Positions 1-9,101 of a stretch of DNA of 17,771 nt are shown here, piece after piece (within the stretch, counting starts at the first letter, position 1; each line of letters begins with the position of its first letter). The translations under genes and the position numbers were made by a program. Source of the stretch: CALMFT01 sp035333525 (GTDB lineage Bacteria; Patescibacteriota; Gracilibacteria; Absconditabacterales; Absconditicoccaceae); NCBI GenBank assembly GCA_035333525.1, contig DAOQQF010000023.1:1-17771 (forward strand), read 5' to 3'. The notes under the pieces are model-generated. The model was given only the letters and a program-made list of their open reading frames with translations, ran no database searches and had not been told where the DNA came from.

Positions 1-9
1 TACGGCTCG

Positions 10-957
10 CTAGCAGTCCTCGCAGGCAAGGAACGGCTGAGGGTAGCTCCGATAATCCCAGACGCGATTCGCAGCAGACGCACCGAAATTGACCGCGCTC
101 ACGTCCCCACCCGTATTTACCTCAGACACACCGAGAGAAGAGACAGAGCCGACATGGAGCCACTCCTCAAAATCCGGATGCCAAAAGCCTGAAAAATCTG
201 CTCAAAATAATACCTGTAGTGCTTTCGTTTGTTCAGCTCAGTTGACTCATAAGGTAGCAAGAAGTGCGTTTGTTTTTTCACCTGCACCTGCTGCGGGGAA
301 AAGTTTTTTTCCTTGTTTTCCAGCTTCTTGCATCGCTCTTTTTCAGGTCATATACGATAGTCATGGAACTCATCTGTTGCCATGTTGATCTACATGATCT
401 CACTGTACCAATCAATTTTCTAGATCAGTTGGTCATTCTACCGATAGTCTTCACATACCTTTGATACCGAGCTCTGGAAAGTCTATCTTTCCATCTGGCC
501 TGAGGACGATCTTTCAATGTGATTGTTCTGCTAGTTTTCTTGCTTCTCCTGATCGTGGTGAGTTCATACGTTCTTTGAGTTCCTGAAGTTGTTGTTCTTT
601 TCTAGCAAGCTCATTTGGGGATGCTTCAAATCTTGTTTTCAACTCTGTATGTTGCGTTTGAGTTGAGAGATAATCTGCTTCTAGTTCATCTATTTTTTTG
701 AGATCTTTGCTAAATTGTTTCCATTGCGCTTTGAGCTCAGCATAGACAGGATAGTGTGCTTTCAGTGCTTCATAGACTTGATGAAACTTTTTGGTAAGCG
801 TCGATGCGAGATCTGTATCTCCTTTTGCTTGGTATTTCGCTGCATCCGCTCTGAGTTCTTCGATCTCAGCTATCGTTGCTTGCAGCTCAGTATCACTGAG
901 TTTTTCTTGCAAGTTGATCTCATCTGCATAGCTACGAGGGAGTGATGATGGTTGCAT
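10..957 (-). CDS. Coiled-coil protein with FISUMP/FGE-like C-terminal domain, possible hypervariable tail
   Basis: This is one 315-residue frame under code 25, from ATG at 957 to TAG at 10-12. With TGA as stop it would break after residue 147. Residues ~10-145 are Glu/Lys/Gln/Leu-rich heptad-like sequence predicted to form a coiled coil. Residues ~155-315 contain a KKLFPAAGAGEK segment, WHPDFEEWLHVGSVSSLG and a GGDVSAVNF...RVWDY...FLACED tail. This layout resembles the C-type-lectin-like fold found in FISUMP and formylglycine-generating-enzyme-like domains; that is inference from pattern, not a firm family call. No signal peptide is visible. The 3' end is abruptly GC-rich (72 of 120 bases at 1-120) and codes Gly only as GGN, whereas the middle of the gene uses TGA often. 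The compositional break suggests a replaced or diversified tail. The promoter is described separately. Function unknown. Confidence 0.8.
13..114 (-). other. GC-rich 3' tail, candidate DGR variable region
   Basis: These are the last 34 sense codons of the preceding gene. The segment is far richer in GC than the rest of the window. It alternates apparent framework codons (RVW, PFLACED) with many NNY codons (AAT, GGT, TCT, GCT, GAT, TAT, AGC, TAC, CCT), as expected when AAY codons of a template are mutated at adenines. Neither a template repeat nor a reverse transcriptase is in the window; both would normally lie just past the gene end, that is, below position 1. Confidence 0.3.
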
Positions 958-1003
958 GTGGATGTATATAAAAAATAAAAAAGAATAAGACTATATTACT
1001 TCA

Positions 1004-1034
1004 AGTATAATCAACTCTCTCTCTCTCTTGTCAA
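1004..1034 (-). promoter_or_regulatory. Promoter with (AG)7 repeat in its spacer
   Basis: On the minus strand, a perfect -35 TTGACA (1029-1034) is followed by a 19-base spacer and a -10 TATACT (1004-1009). Fourteen of the 19 spacer bases are seven AG units (1015-1028). The predicted start of transcription is near 997, about 40 bases before the ATG at 957. Loss of one unit would give the optimal 17-base spacer, so slippage could tune expression. Confidence 0.55.
1015..1028. repeat. Dinucleotide microsatellite (CT)7
   Basis: Seven perfect CT units on the plus strand (AG on the minus strand). It lies wholly between the -35 and -10 hexamers of the promoter of the 10-957 gene. Confidence 0.9.
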
Positions 1035-1137
1035 TTTTTTGAGAGACTATTTTCTATAGAAAATCACCATACCGATTTTTTCTCTTTCTTTCCCTGTTTT
1101 TCTTACTAGCTATGAGTATAAGACTATCCATCTGATG

Positions 1138-1185
1138 TAATACCAATTAAGGAAGATGGGGAAAAACTCTCAATTCATGAAAAAC
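1138..1185 (+). repeat. Dispersed repeat: TAATACCAATTA end plus 37-bp shared block
   Basis: Bases 1138-1149 repeat the outer end of the 114-bp MITE-like element (TAATACCAATTA). The 37 bases from 1149 match 6456-6491, with the shared core AAAAACTCTCAATTCATG, one single-base gap and one or two mismatches. The two parts together suggest a degraded member of a repeat family that shares the MITE-like end. The rest of 958-1247 holds only the promoter above and AT-rich leader. Confidence 0.6.
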
Positions 1186-1247
1186 TATCTCCTGGATTAA
1201 GTACTCTTATATTCTAAGTCTTATTTAGATAATGTAATTCATATATT

Positions 1248-2822
1248 ATGATTCACAAGATCAAAACATATACGATAGACTGACTGATAGGACATGAAAT
1301 TACCATTGAAATTGGAACCAGTAAGTCGCTACCAACTATCGAAGTAATAGGTTTACCTGATGCTATGATCAGAGAGTCCAAAGAACGCATCAGATCCGCA
1401 CTAAGAAATTCAGGCATGGATTTACCAGCTCGCAAGTTCATTCTCAATTTATCACCGTCTGATATTCGCAAGTCTGGTACGAGTTTTGATCTTCCTATGA
1501 GCGTTGGTCTGATACGATCAATTATTCATGATTCAGCAACCAATGTTGATCTACTTCATAACAGTCTTTTTTTTGGTGAGGTATGACTCGATGGTCAAGT
1601 CAAAAGAATTGATGGTTTATTGCCTATGGTTATAGCTGCTAAAAAAACATGATATCGTGATTTCTTTGTACCAGAAGATAATTTGTACGAGCTAGAGTAT
1701 ATCGAAGGCATCAGATTATATCCTATTCGTCATTGCACTCAATTGATAGACTATTTCGTGCACAATAAAACACCATACTGCATACATGAACACAAAATTA
1801 TTGATATACTGAACACTACCTATCAACGAGAAGTAGATATGGCTCATATCAAAGGTCAATATTTTGCAAAAAGAGCTTTGACAGTAGCCGCAAGTGGACT
1901 ACACAATATTATGATGATATGACCTCCATGAAGTGGTAAAACAATGCTTGCAAAATGACTTCATAGTATACTACCGCCACTCAATCATGCTGAAATTCTT
2001 GAGGTATCACAAATATACTCAGTTGTTGGTAAGTTAGACAAAGATATGCCCTTAGTAATACATAGACCACTTAGGTCGATTCACCATACCGCGTCTAGGA
2101 TTTCAATAGTAGGATGAGGCTCCAATCTTAGACCATGAGAGGTATCCCTTGCTCATAGAGGAGTGCTTTTTATGGATGAGTTGACTGAGTTCCCAAGAGA
2201 AACACTAGAAGTATTGAGACAACCTATTGAAGATAAAGCTATTACTATATCTAGAGTGACTGGATCGGTAAACTATCCAGCAAGTTTTATGTTCGTATCA
2301 GCAATGAATCCATGTAAGTGTGGTCACTACAAAGATCCTTATAAACAATGTATATGTAGTTTTCAGGAGATAAAAAGATATCAATCCAAGATTTCAGGAC
2401 CATTACTTGATAGAATTGATATGATTATGGAAATACCTAGAGAAAACATCAATACAATATTGGATCAGGAAGACACAACTCATCATGAAACCAGTGATAT
2501 ACTGAGGGCAAAAGTAATTGAATCACGAACTATTCAACAACGTAGATATGAATGAACGGGTATTCATTGTAATGCCCAATTGAGCGCAAAACATATTCAA
2601 CAATATATTAAGTTAGAACCTGAAGCTGAACAGTTTCTCAAAAATCAAAGCGCCAAGATGATGCTGAGTACCAGAGTGATACATAGACTTATGAAATTAG
2701 GAAGAAGTATTGCCGATATGGACAAATCAACTACTATATGACTTCATCATATTGCCGAAGCATTTCAATATAGAAACAAGGGCTTGATTGCTGAATCAGA
2801 ATGAATATGAGTATGAACATAA
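1248..2822 (+). CDS. comM: YifB/ComM family Mg-chelatase-like AAA+ ATPase
   Basis: The 524-residue product matches the usual ~500-residue length of ComM, the hexameric helicase that helps branch migration of incoming DNA during natural transformation. Seen in order: the N-terminal S5-like domain (PTIEVIGLPDAMIRESKERIRSAL, PARKFILNLSPSDIRKSG, FDLPMSVGLI); Walker A GPPGSGKT at residues 225-232, with both outer glycines written TGA (1920-1922 and 1929-1931); HRGVLFMDELTEFPRETLEVLRQP (Walker B); a zinc-binding-like NPCKCGHY...QCIC insert; and the C-terminal STRVIHRLMKLGRSIADM segment with arginine finger and sensor. The stop is TAA, followed by a terminator 54 bases later. It stands alone rather than in an operon with dprA. 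CPR cells often take up DNA, so a role in transformation is plausible but inferred. Confidence 0.95.
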
Positions 2823-2876
2823 GTCAATACATGATATAAAGAAATATCATTTTTATATTCATAAAATTATCACAAG

Positions 2877-2897
2877 AGCCTCGTTGAGGCTTTTTTT
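2877..2897 (+). terminator. Rho-independent terminator after comM
   Basis: AGCCTC-GTT-GAGGCT, a six-pair stem with a three-base loop, is followed by seven T residues. It lies 54 bases past the comM stop. Confidence 0.85.
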
Positions 2898-2999
2898 GCT
2901 TGAATTTTAACACAAAGTAAGCACTTATCATCAAAGTTAGTTTTTGTATCATATATTCTTAATTTTTTCATTATTTATTTCTTCTGTTTTTCTCTTCAT

Positions 3000-3584
3000 A
3001 TGAAACGTTTAGTATTTGCTGTATGCTCTGTATTCTGCTTATCATTTGTTTATGCAAGTTCTGATCTTGATACACTACTCAATGAAATCAGTAATCTTGA
3101 TACTCAGCCAACTACTACTACTCATAGCGCATGAGAAGTAACTATTGAAAATATCTCCTATACCACTGATGGTAAAGACTTATATACCGTAACGTGGACT
3201 GCGCTTGTGGGAAATGCAAACGTAAAAGTAGAAATCAAAGAGTCCAAAGAGGCAGACTACTTTACTCTCAATACCGTAAAATGATCTGATGGTAAAATTG
3301 ATATCAAACTTCCAACAGCTGGTCAATATCAAATAAGATTAACAGCTTTGGATGGTACATCAAATACAGCTGTTAGTAAAGAATATATTCAAACAATCAA
3401 AGTTGATGGTGTTGCTCCAACTCCAGCCCCAACTCCCAAAGTAGAACAACCAAAAACTACCACTACCAACACTTCTGTACCAGTTGTACAAGATGGTAAA
3501 ACAGGTCCTTGAACCAATGCTTTGATCTTCTCAGTTCTTATGGGATTAATGATATATGGAATCTATAGATTTAGAAAAAACTAA
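3000..3584 (+). CDS. Secreted, C-terminally membrane-anchored Ig/Fn3-like protein
   Basis: The 194-residue protein has an N-terminal signal peptide (MKRLVFAVCSVFCLSFVYA, likely cut before SSD). A ~90-residue beta-rich region (residues ~45-135) follows, with a repeated pattern of short beta strands and GSDGKIDIKLPTAGQYQIRL, similar to Fn3/PKD-type folds. Next come a Pro/Thr-rich linker (PTPAPTPK...TTTTNTS) and a C-terminal hydrophobic helix (ALIFSVLMGLMIYGIY) ending in a basic YRFRKN. This is the layout of a surface protein held by a C-terminal anchor. No enzyme motif is seen. It is monocistronic between two terminators. Under the standard code it would be cut at three internal TGA codons. Function unknown; an adhesin or stalk role is only a guess. 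Confidence 0.85.
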
Positions 3585-3638
3585 TATATACCAGAGTGTC
3601 ATTCATTATATCTATCTCATTTCAATGATAGATCATTA

Positions 3639-3673
3639 ATCATTGTATGGTGTACAATGATTTTTGTTTTTTT
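3639..3673 (+). terminator. Rho-independent terminator after the 3000-3584 gene
   Basis: The stem ATCATTGTA / TACAATGAT closes a five-base loop (TGGTG) and is followed by TTTTTGTTTTTTT. It lies 54 bases past the TAA stop. Confidence 0.8.
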
Positions 3674-3737
3674 CTTTCATTTGTAGATAAGATAGTTATA
3701 TCCATACTGTCTGTTGTTTAATTTTTTTACATAAGTC

Positions 3738-5162
3738 ATGCTACGCTATACCATTGGTTTGGAGGTCCATATTAAGTTATCTACAGAACATAAAATGTTT
3801 TGCCGATGTCTCAATTCACAAGACTTTGATACTATTAAACCAAATTCTCATATATGTCCGATATGTACTGCCCAACCATGAGCATTGCCTATTATCAATC
3901 CTGAAGCAATCACGACTGCTATCAGATTATGAACTATTTTTTGATCTACATTACATAAAGATTTTAGTTGGGATCGTAAGTCGTATTTTTATCCCGACTC
4001 ACCTGTCTGATTTCAAATTACCCAATATCATCAGCCCATTATACAATGAGGTCATGTTCAATTTTTTACCGATCATTTTCAAACTCCCCATGACATTCAT
4101 ATCCATGAAGCACACTTAGAAAACGATACTGCCAAAACCATTACTATCAATGATACTACCTTTATTGATTTCAATCGTTCCTGAGGTCCACTTATAGAAA
4201 TAGTTACTAAACCAGAATTCCATAGTGATGAGCAAGTTATAGAGTTTCTCAAAGAACTTCAAAGAATCATCAAACTCAATCATATATGATATGCTGACTT
4301 AGAAAAAGGCCAAATGAGAGTTGACGTCAATATTAGTGTAGCCAATGAATGATCATCACATTTGGGAACCAGAGTCGAGATAAAAAATCTCAATAGCTTT
4401 GCCTCGATCCGTAAAGCTATTGCCTACGAGTACGAAAGACATACTCAATGTATTACCAATAACCAACCTCTTGACCAAGAAACAAGGAGACGAGACGATC
4501 AAACAGGAACAACCATAACTATGAGATCCAAAGAACAAGCTATGGATTATAGATACGTTCCTGAACATGACTTACCAATGATTGACCCTAACACCATTTC
4601 ATGGAAACCATCTGAACATATTATTACCTGATATGACAAGATTCAACAACTCAAAGCATACTGATTCCACAAAGAGTATATCTACTGACTACTAAATAGT
4701 GACCTACTTTTTGAATGGTTTCAAGAATGAATCGATCATGGACTTGATCCCAAACTCATTGCAAAATGGTTAATGGGTCCTGTTACTACTTTTATCAATG
4801 TATACTGAGAATCAGCGATAAAACTTGATAGTAAGTGATTTATAACATTTTTGGATAAACTGAATACGTATGGTACGCCCGAAGCAATAGCTAAGCCATT
4901 GTTTGAAACATTGATACATGGCAATACAACAATAGATAAAAGTATTGATCAGTTCACTATCCATCAAGAACGTTCAATCAATGTGGCCGATGTAATTACT
5001 ACCGTTTTGGAGAATAATCCATGAGTAGTTAGTGAATACCTTGGTGGTAAGACTACCACCATTGGCTTTCTTCTTGGACAAGTCATGAAAGCAACCTGAT
5101 GAGCACTTAACCCACAAGAACTCAAAACAACGATTGAACAAATGATTACTCAAATGAAATAA
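3738..5162 (+). CDS. gatB: Aspartyl/glutamyl-tRNA amidotransferase subunit B
   Basis: The 474-residue protein is full length for GatB, the kinase/tRNA-binding subunit of GatCAB, which turns Glu-tRNA(Gln) or Asp-tRNA(Asn) into the amide form. Visible motifs: IGLEVHIKLST at the N-terminus; a zinc-type CRCLN...CPICTAQPGALP; DSPVGFQITQYHQPI; HLENDTAK; DFNRSGGPLIEIVTKPE; MRVDVNISV; GTRVEIKNLNSF; and YRYVPEHDLP. The C-terminal helical and YqeY-like tail runs to residue 474 (LGGKTTTIGFLLGQVMKATGGALNPQEL). Many conserved glycines are TGA. The gatA and gatC genes are not in the window, so the operon is split. M50 and a small membrane protein follow 58 bases downstream on the same strand. The family call is very secure. 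Confidence 0.96.
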
Positions 5163-5220
5163 TTCATTATTTCTCATTCACATCACGCTATTTATATCAC
5201 AATAACACTTAATAAGAAAT

Positions 5221-5859
5221 ATGTCTTTACCTATTATCGATATTCTTATCTTGGCAGTTGTCCTAGCACTTAGTATAGGATTTCATGAATTTGCCCATGC
5301 TCGAGCAAGTAACAAACTTGGTGATCCGACCCCAAAATTACAAGGTAGACTTACACCAAATCCATTGGCTCATCTTGATCCACTTGGATTTCTGCTTATC
5401 TTTATTATTCATTTTGGTCGGGGAAAGCCTGTTCAAATCAATCCCCAGTATTACAAAAAACCTCGTTGGGGAGAATTTCTTGTAGCTATGGCTTGACCTG
5501 CATCAAATATCATTCTTATGATTGTCGGTATTGTATTTTTAGCATTATATAGTAAATGGATACCCTGATTATCGAATGTACAAACACTTTTTACCCAATT
5601 CTGGACTCAACGAATTTATCTCAATGCATGATTAGCAGTATTTAACCTTATTCCTATCCCGCCACTTGATGGTTGGAAGTTGATCAAGCTTGTGGTTGGC
5701 GATATTGCAGCAAAACGAGAACGATATCTTGGGACAAATCCCTTGATACTGATAGCATTATTTGTTATAATCTGACAAACAGGCGTATTTCGTTTCGTTT
5801 GATATGGAGCACAGCGATTAGTACAACTCTTATCAAACATTATAAATCGATTACTCTAG
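5221..5859 (+). CDS. M50 family (site-2-protease-like) membrane zinc protease
   Basis: The 212-residue integral membrane protein has the zinc motif HEFAH at residues 22-26, inside the first helix, and the third-ligand motif NLIPIPPLDGWK (Asp150). A NPLAHLDPLGFLLIF segment and a MAGPASNIILMIVGIVFLALY helix match the short, single-domain M50 peptidases (Rv-type and archaeal S2P-like), which lack a PDZ domain. It would cleave transmembrane substrates within the membrane; the substrate is unknown. The stop is TAG. It follows gatB by 58 bases and precedes a small one-helix protein by 34 bases, so co-transcription is likely. All catalytic residues are present. Confidence 0.92.
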
Positions 5860-5893
5860 TCTATCATTTTATTATATATCTATTGAGAACAAC

Positions 5894-6301
5894 ATGAAAA
5901 AATGGTCATCAATTATTATTCAAACAGTCATAGGTATACTGCTTTTATGAATCTGCATGTGGTATGTAGAACACCACCCTGCAGAAAAAATATGAATACT
6001 CGCATCGGTGAGTTTTCTCCAAGAAAAAATCAGTTCTATGAGTAAGTTACGAAATGGACGATCCGACAAAGAAATAGATGAGTTGGGAAAGTATAAAATG
6101 TCCTTTTCTGAACTCAAATCTGTTGTCAAATCCAAGGCTTGCGAGCAAGCTCTCAAGGCTGGTCAAATCAACACCAATACTATTGATCAAATTATTCAAA
6201 CCCTAGAATCAACTACCGCATCAGAGTTTGAAACTAATAAAACAAAATATATCACTGTTTTTAATACGATCAATGATAATATCAAAAATTATTGTAAGTA
6301 A
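5894..6301 (+). CDS. Small one-helix membrane protein, unknown function
   Basis: The 135-residue protein has one N-terminal helix (SIIIQTVIGILLLGICMWYVEHH, residues ~6-28, including one TGA-Gly) and a ~105-residue soluble tail rich in Lys, Ser and Glu, with amphipathic helices (SDKEIDELGKYKMSFSELK). It has no cysteine-rich or catalytic motif. It sits 34 bases after the M50 protease gene on the same strand; a substrate or partner role is conceivable but unproven. I do not recognise the family. Confidence 0.7.
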
Positions 6302-6318
6302 CATTAATTTCTCGATCT

Positions 6319-6438
6319 ATGCTCCAGTTTCTCTTTAAAGATTATCCTGCCTATCTATTTGGACGTTTTAGCATCTATCGCGTTCTGATTTTCCCCTTTC
6401 TGTTTATACAAGTTTTGTTGGGCAAAAAACCTAGATAA
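6319..6438 (+). CDS. Possible 39-residue membrane mini-protein
   Basis: ATG at 6319, TAA at 6436-6438. The product starts MLQFLFKDYPAYLFGRFS and carries one hydrophobic helix (YRVLIFPFLFIQVLL) ending in the basic tail GKKPR. It begins 17 bases after the preceding stop, so it could be translated in the same transcript. It uses no TGA, so codon evidence is weak. It could also be the remnant of a longer gene cut by the repeat region that starts just after it. Confidence 0.4.
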   Translation: MLQFLFKDYPAYLFGRFSIYRVLIFPFLFIQVLLGKKPR

Positions 6439-6613
6439 ATCAAGGACATATTCCTAAGGAAGCTGGGAAAAACTCTCAATTCATGAAAAACCACCTGTAA
6501 TATTACATTCTTTGGTCTGACACAATCCGTATTCGACGAACTTCTTGAGAAAATTTTATCCCGAGACTTTGGGACCTCTTCCATGTCGTAATCACAAAAC
6601 TTCGTTTTATGTT
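6439..6613. other. Intergenic region, no gene recognised
   Basis: Apart from the 36-bp repeat at 6456-6491, I see no conserved gene in either strand. Open frames on the minus strand here are short, lack family motifs and run through the repeats. It may be the interior of a decayed element whose outer end is the 114-bp repeat at 6614-6727. Confidence 0.4.
6456..6491 (+). repeat. Second copy of the 37-bp dispersed repeat
   Basis: It matches 1149-1185 with the core GGGAAAAACTCTCAATTCAT, one missing G and a CT/AT change. As at 1138, a TAATACCAATTA end lies nearby: here it is at 6718-6729, in reverse orientation, 227 bases downstream. Confidence 0.7.
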
Positions 6614-6727
6614 ATACCGATTGTATAACAAACGCAAACTACCCATATTCTTGATTCCCAATAGTTTGCTAGTTATATCATCGGTATCTACCAAAATAAT
6701 AATTCTCTTTTGATACGTAATTGGTAT
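6614..6727 (-). repeat. 114-bp MITE-like repeat, copy A
   Basis: This is a 114-bp unit identical in length to copy B (15037-15150), in opposite orientation, with five differences, all transitions. The ends are imperfect inverted repeats about 21 bases long, ATACCAATTACGTATCAAAAG and ATACCGATTGTATAACAAACG, matching at about 15 positions. Short hairpins lie at both ends. A frame without stops (TDDITSKLLGIKNMGSLRLL) runs across it, but the mutation pattern does not prove coding. It is most simply a non-autonomous transposable unit. Confidence 0.75.
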
Positions 6728-6803
6728 TACTTATTTCCCCAGGTTCCATAATTTAATATGAATGTACCTTTTAGCAGTAATTTACTTTTTATAAATAACT
6801 TCT

Positions 6804-7721
6804 ATGAAACTTTACTACAAAGTCCCATTTTATGATAACTCAGATTTTATGGGTCATCTTATCGAACACGTTATCCTTTATCCAGATCAAAATAATGTAA
6901 AACAGTGTGGAATAACTCCACGAGTTTCTTGATCATTACAGTGAGAGCGAACAAGAATTGATTTTGATCATCTAGAAGATAAGAAGGTCATTTTTGACTT
7001 ATTACATAAACCCATTTCACAAAAAGTCGTAGATTATGAATATAAGATATTTAATGAAGAATTTGCTTGAATTAGTTATGTTTCTAGAGTATTAGAAAAG
7101 TGCAACAAAATGTTCCTTTGAGAAGAGCGATCCAAAAAACCAAGACCATTTTCATTGGATGAGATTCAAGCTTATCATGATAAACATATCATACAATGAA
7201 ATTATGTTCTTATAGATAATGATACAAATAAAGTAATTGAGCATAATTTTAATGAATCAAAACTTCAAAAACTTGATTTGTATAGTATACCGGAACTGGA
7301 ATACCACCTTGTTTATCTTGAATGACAGAAAAATTATATTGTAATCCATAAATGATCTCAAGTAAATGCTTTAGTATTTCTCTATTTTCTTTATGATGTC
7401 ATTAAAGCATGGGATTTTTATTCCAAAAGATACACATTAGAATCGTATTATACCCATGGTCCATCAGATTATTATTCAACTTGAGTATGTGGAATGAGAA
7501 TAAGTCCTCATTGCAATCTAGATATAACCGAAGATTTTTTTAACTTTCAAAAAAACTATTTCTTGAGGGAATTGATAGTTAATAAATATCCAAGTATTAT
7601 AGCATTTTCAATGCTTTTTAATAATCAAAAATATGAACTTAATAAAGCTTTAGAACTTATTGAATCCATGCAGTTTTCTGATTATATAACTATTATCTGA
7701 AATATCAAAAATATTTCATAA
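6804..7721 (+). CDS. Divergent M16 (insulinase-like) peptidase-related protein
   Basis: The 305-residue frame carries HLIEH at residues 18-22, the inverted HxxEH zinc motif of M16 peptidases in its usual N-terminal place (GHLIEHVILYP). It also has a DYEYKIFNEEF segment (Glu79, Glu85/86) about 60 residues later, where the third zinc ligand is expected. Many M16 proteins are 400 residues or more; this one is close to a single half-domain plus. Later sequence (YYTHGPSDYYSTGVCGMRISPHCNLDI) fits an alpha/beta roller but shows no clear signature. It is followed by an unknown gene 49 bases on. Several Gly codons are TGA. The motif is real; the family assignment is inference and could be chance. Confidence 0.5.
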
Positions 7722-7770
7722 GAGAAAAATATAAGTAATCAGACTATTTTATCTTATAATTTATCAACCT

Positions 7771-8277
7771 ATGAACCTCCAATGACAATCACAAACTCAA
7801 CCCCATATGCCAAATTTACCCACCAAAACTACTAAAAGATTATGAGTAATTTTAAAGCAAGCTGATCAATTTCTACTGGAAGTAAATACGACTCCTTGAT
7901 ATAACAGAATTACATCATTTCTTAATACAACATTATGAGATAATGACGGCGAATATTCTGAGGAATATATGCAATCCAAAGCTACTGAAATAATTCAGCA
8001 AAGAGCCTGATATCAAGATGTAAATTACCTCAAAACTCTATCTGGAAGCATAGAACGATCATTTCATAAACCAGATAAAGACTATAATGAAATAGGATTA
8101 TATGATAACAGTATTCTTGTTTTTGAACTTTTGTCGCAACAACAAAGTCCTATTGATCAACAATACCAGCGTGAAACTCTACGATGCACCAACGAAGAAC
8201 TAGATCAACTCCTACAAGCCAATGGTCAGAATGGCAGTAGTTTCCTTATGAAGACTTTATATGATTCTCAGAAATAA
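7771..8277 (+). CDS. Hypothetical glutamine-rich protein
   Basis: The 168-residue soluble protein is rich in Gln, Asn, Thr and Ser (NLQGQSQTQPHMPN at the N-terminus; LLSQQQSPIDQQYQRE and LLQANGQNGSSF near the end). There is no signal peptide, helix bundle or catalytic motif. Four TGA codons are needed to keep it open, which supports it as a gene. Its TAA stop abuts the ATG of the downstream hydrolase (TAAATG), so the two are likely translationally coupled. I do not recognise it; its partner is probably the hydrolase. Confidence 0.75.
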
Positions 8278-9075
8278 ATGATAAATAACCCAAAGCAAAT
8301 TATCCAAGCTGATAGCTATCAAGAATGATTCAAGATAGTCTGAATTGTTAACTCTCCAGCACAATATCGTAATGATATTGCAGTAGTTTTTATCGCTTGA
8401 TTTGAAAGGTTCGGCTATGAGCAAAAATGGAGACTCTTGACTCAAGAGCTTAATAGACAATGAATTGCGACTCTGCAATTTGATTTTACTGGACTTGGCT
8501 TATCTGATGGTATATACAATGAACCTACTATGGAACATCTACTCAGTGATTTAAAGAATCTCACAACTACATTCAAACAACAATATAATGTTTCAAAACT
8601 TATCCTCGTATGACATAGTCTATGAGCTTGCGTAGCTATTTCTGCAAAAAACTCTATGCAAGGTATCTCAAAACTCATTCTCCTAGCTCCAGCTCTTAAT
8701 CAAAAAGAACTCAATCGTTACCGATATGCTATGAGTACTAATAAAAACAAAGAACTTACCATAACATTTGATAATTACAAAGATAATTTCAATGAGTCAG
8801 ATTATCAATTATCTATTCAACAAACATCAATCAAAAAAGCAAATATTATACTACCAAGCTACATGCAACAAATGAGTGATATAGACTATACAACAATCAT
8901 AAATGATGATTCTGATATTCTCATTATTCACTGAGATAAAGATAATACTGTTCCACTGAACTCTCTCTCTCATTTATTCACCAATACCACTATCGTATCT
9001 TGATGAGATCATGATTTGGAGAAGCCATGAATCATTGAAAAACGAATACATACAGCTATTGATTTTGTGCAATAG
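8278..9075 (+). CDS. Alpha/beta hydrolase
   Basis: The 265-residue alpha/beta-hydrolase fold has a complete catalytic triad. The nucleophile elbow GHSLG is at residues 112-116 (Ser114), with both flanking glycines written TGA. The acid is likely Asp222 in HGDKDNTVP, and the base His245 in SGGDHDLEKPG. The oxyanion region VVFIAGFERFGYEQKW and the strand IATLQFDFTGLGLSDG are typical of the serine aminopeptidase / monoacylglycerol-lipase-like branch, so an esterase, lipase or peptidase is possible. It lacks a signal peptide and is likely cytoplasmic. It starts directly at the preceding stop and is followed 26 bases later by the DUF1016 gene. The substrate is unknown. Confidence 0.93.
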
Positions 9076-9101
9076 TATTTTTACAATCTCAAAATACCAC
9101 T

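Noticed and set aside
89..464. Plus-strand frames opposite the left-edge gene
   Set aside because: Shadows of the code-25 gene on the minus strand, which joins a coiled coil to a recognisable lectin-like tail in one frame.
1021..1052. Possible hairpin CTCTC...GAGAG near the microsatellite
   Set aside because: Short, interrupted stem with no directional T-run. The promoter reading of this stretch explains it better.
6503..6694. Frames (about 63 and 69 residues) on the minus strand across 6375-6694
   Set aside because: They run through the 36-bp repeat and the 114-bp repeat, carry no family motif, and share residues with the frame in copy B only because the DNA is repeated.
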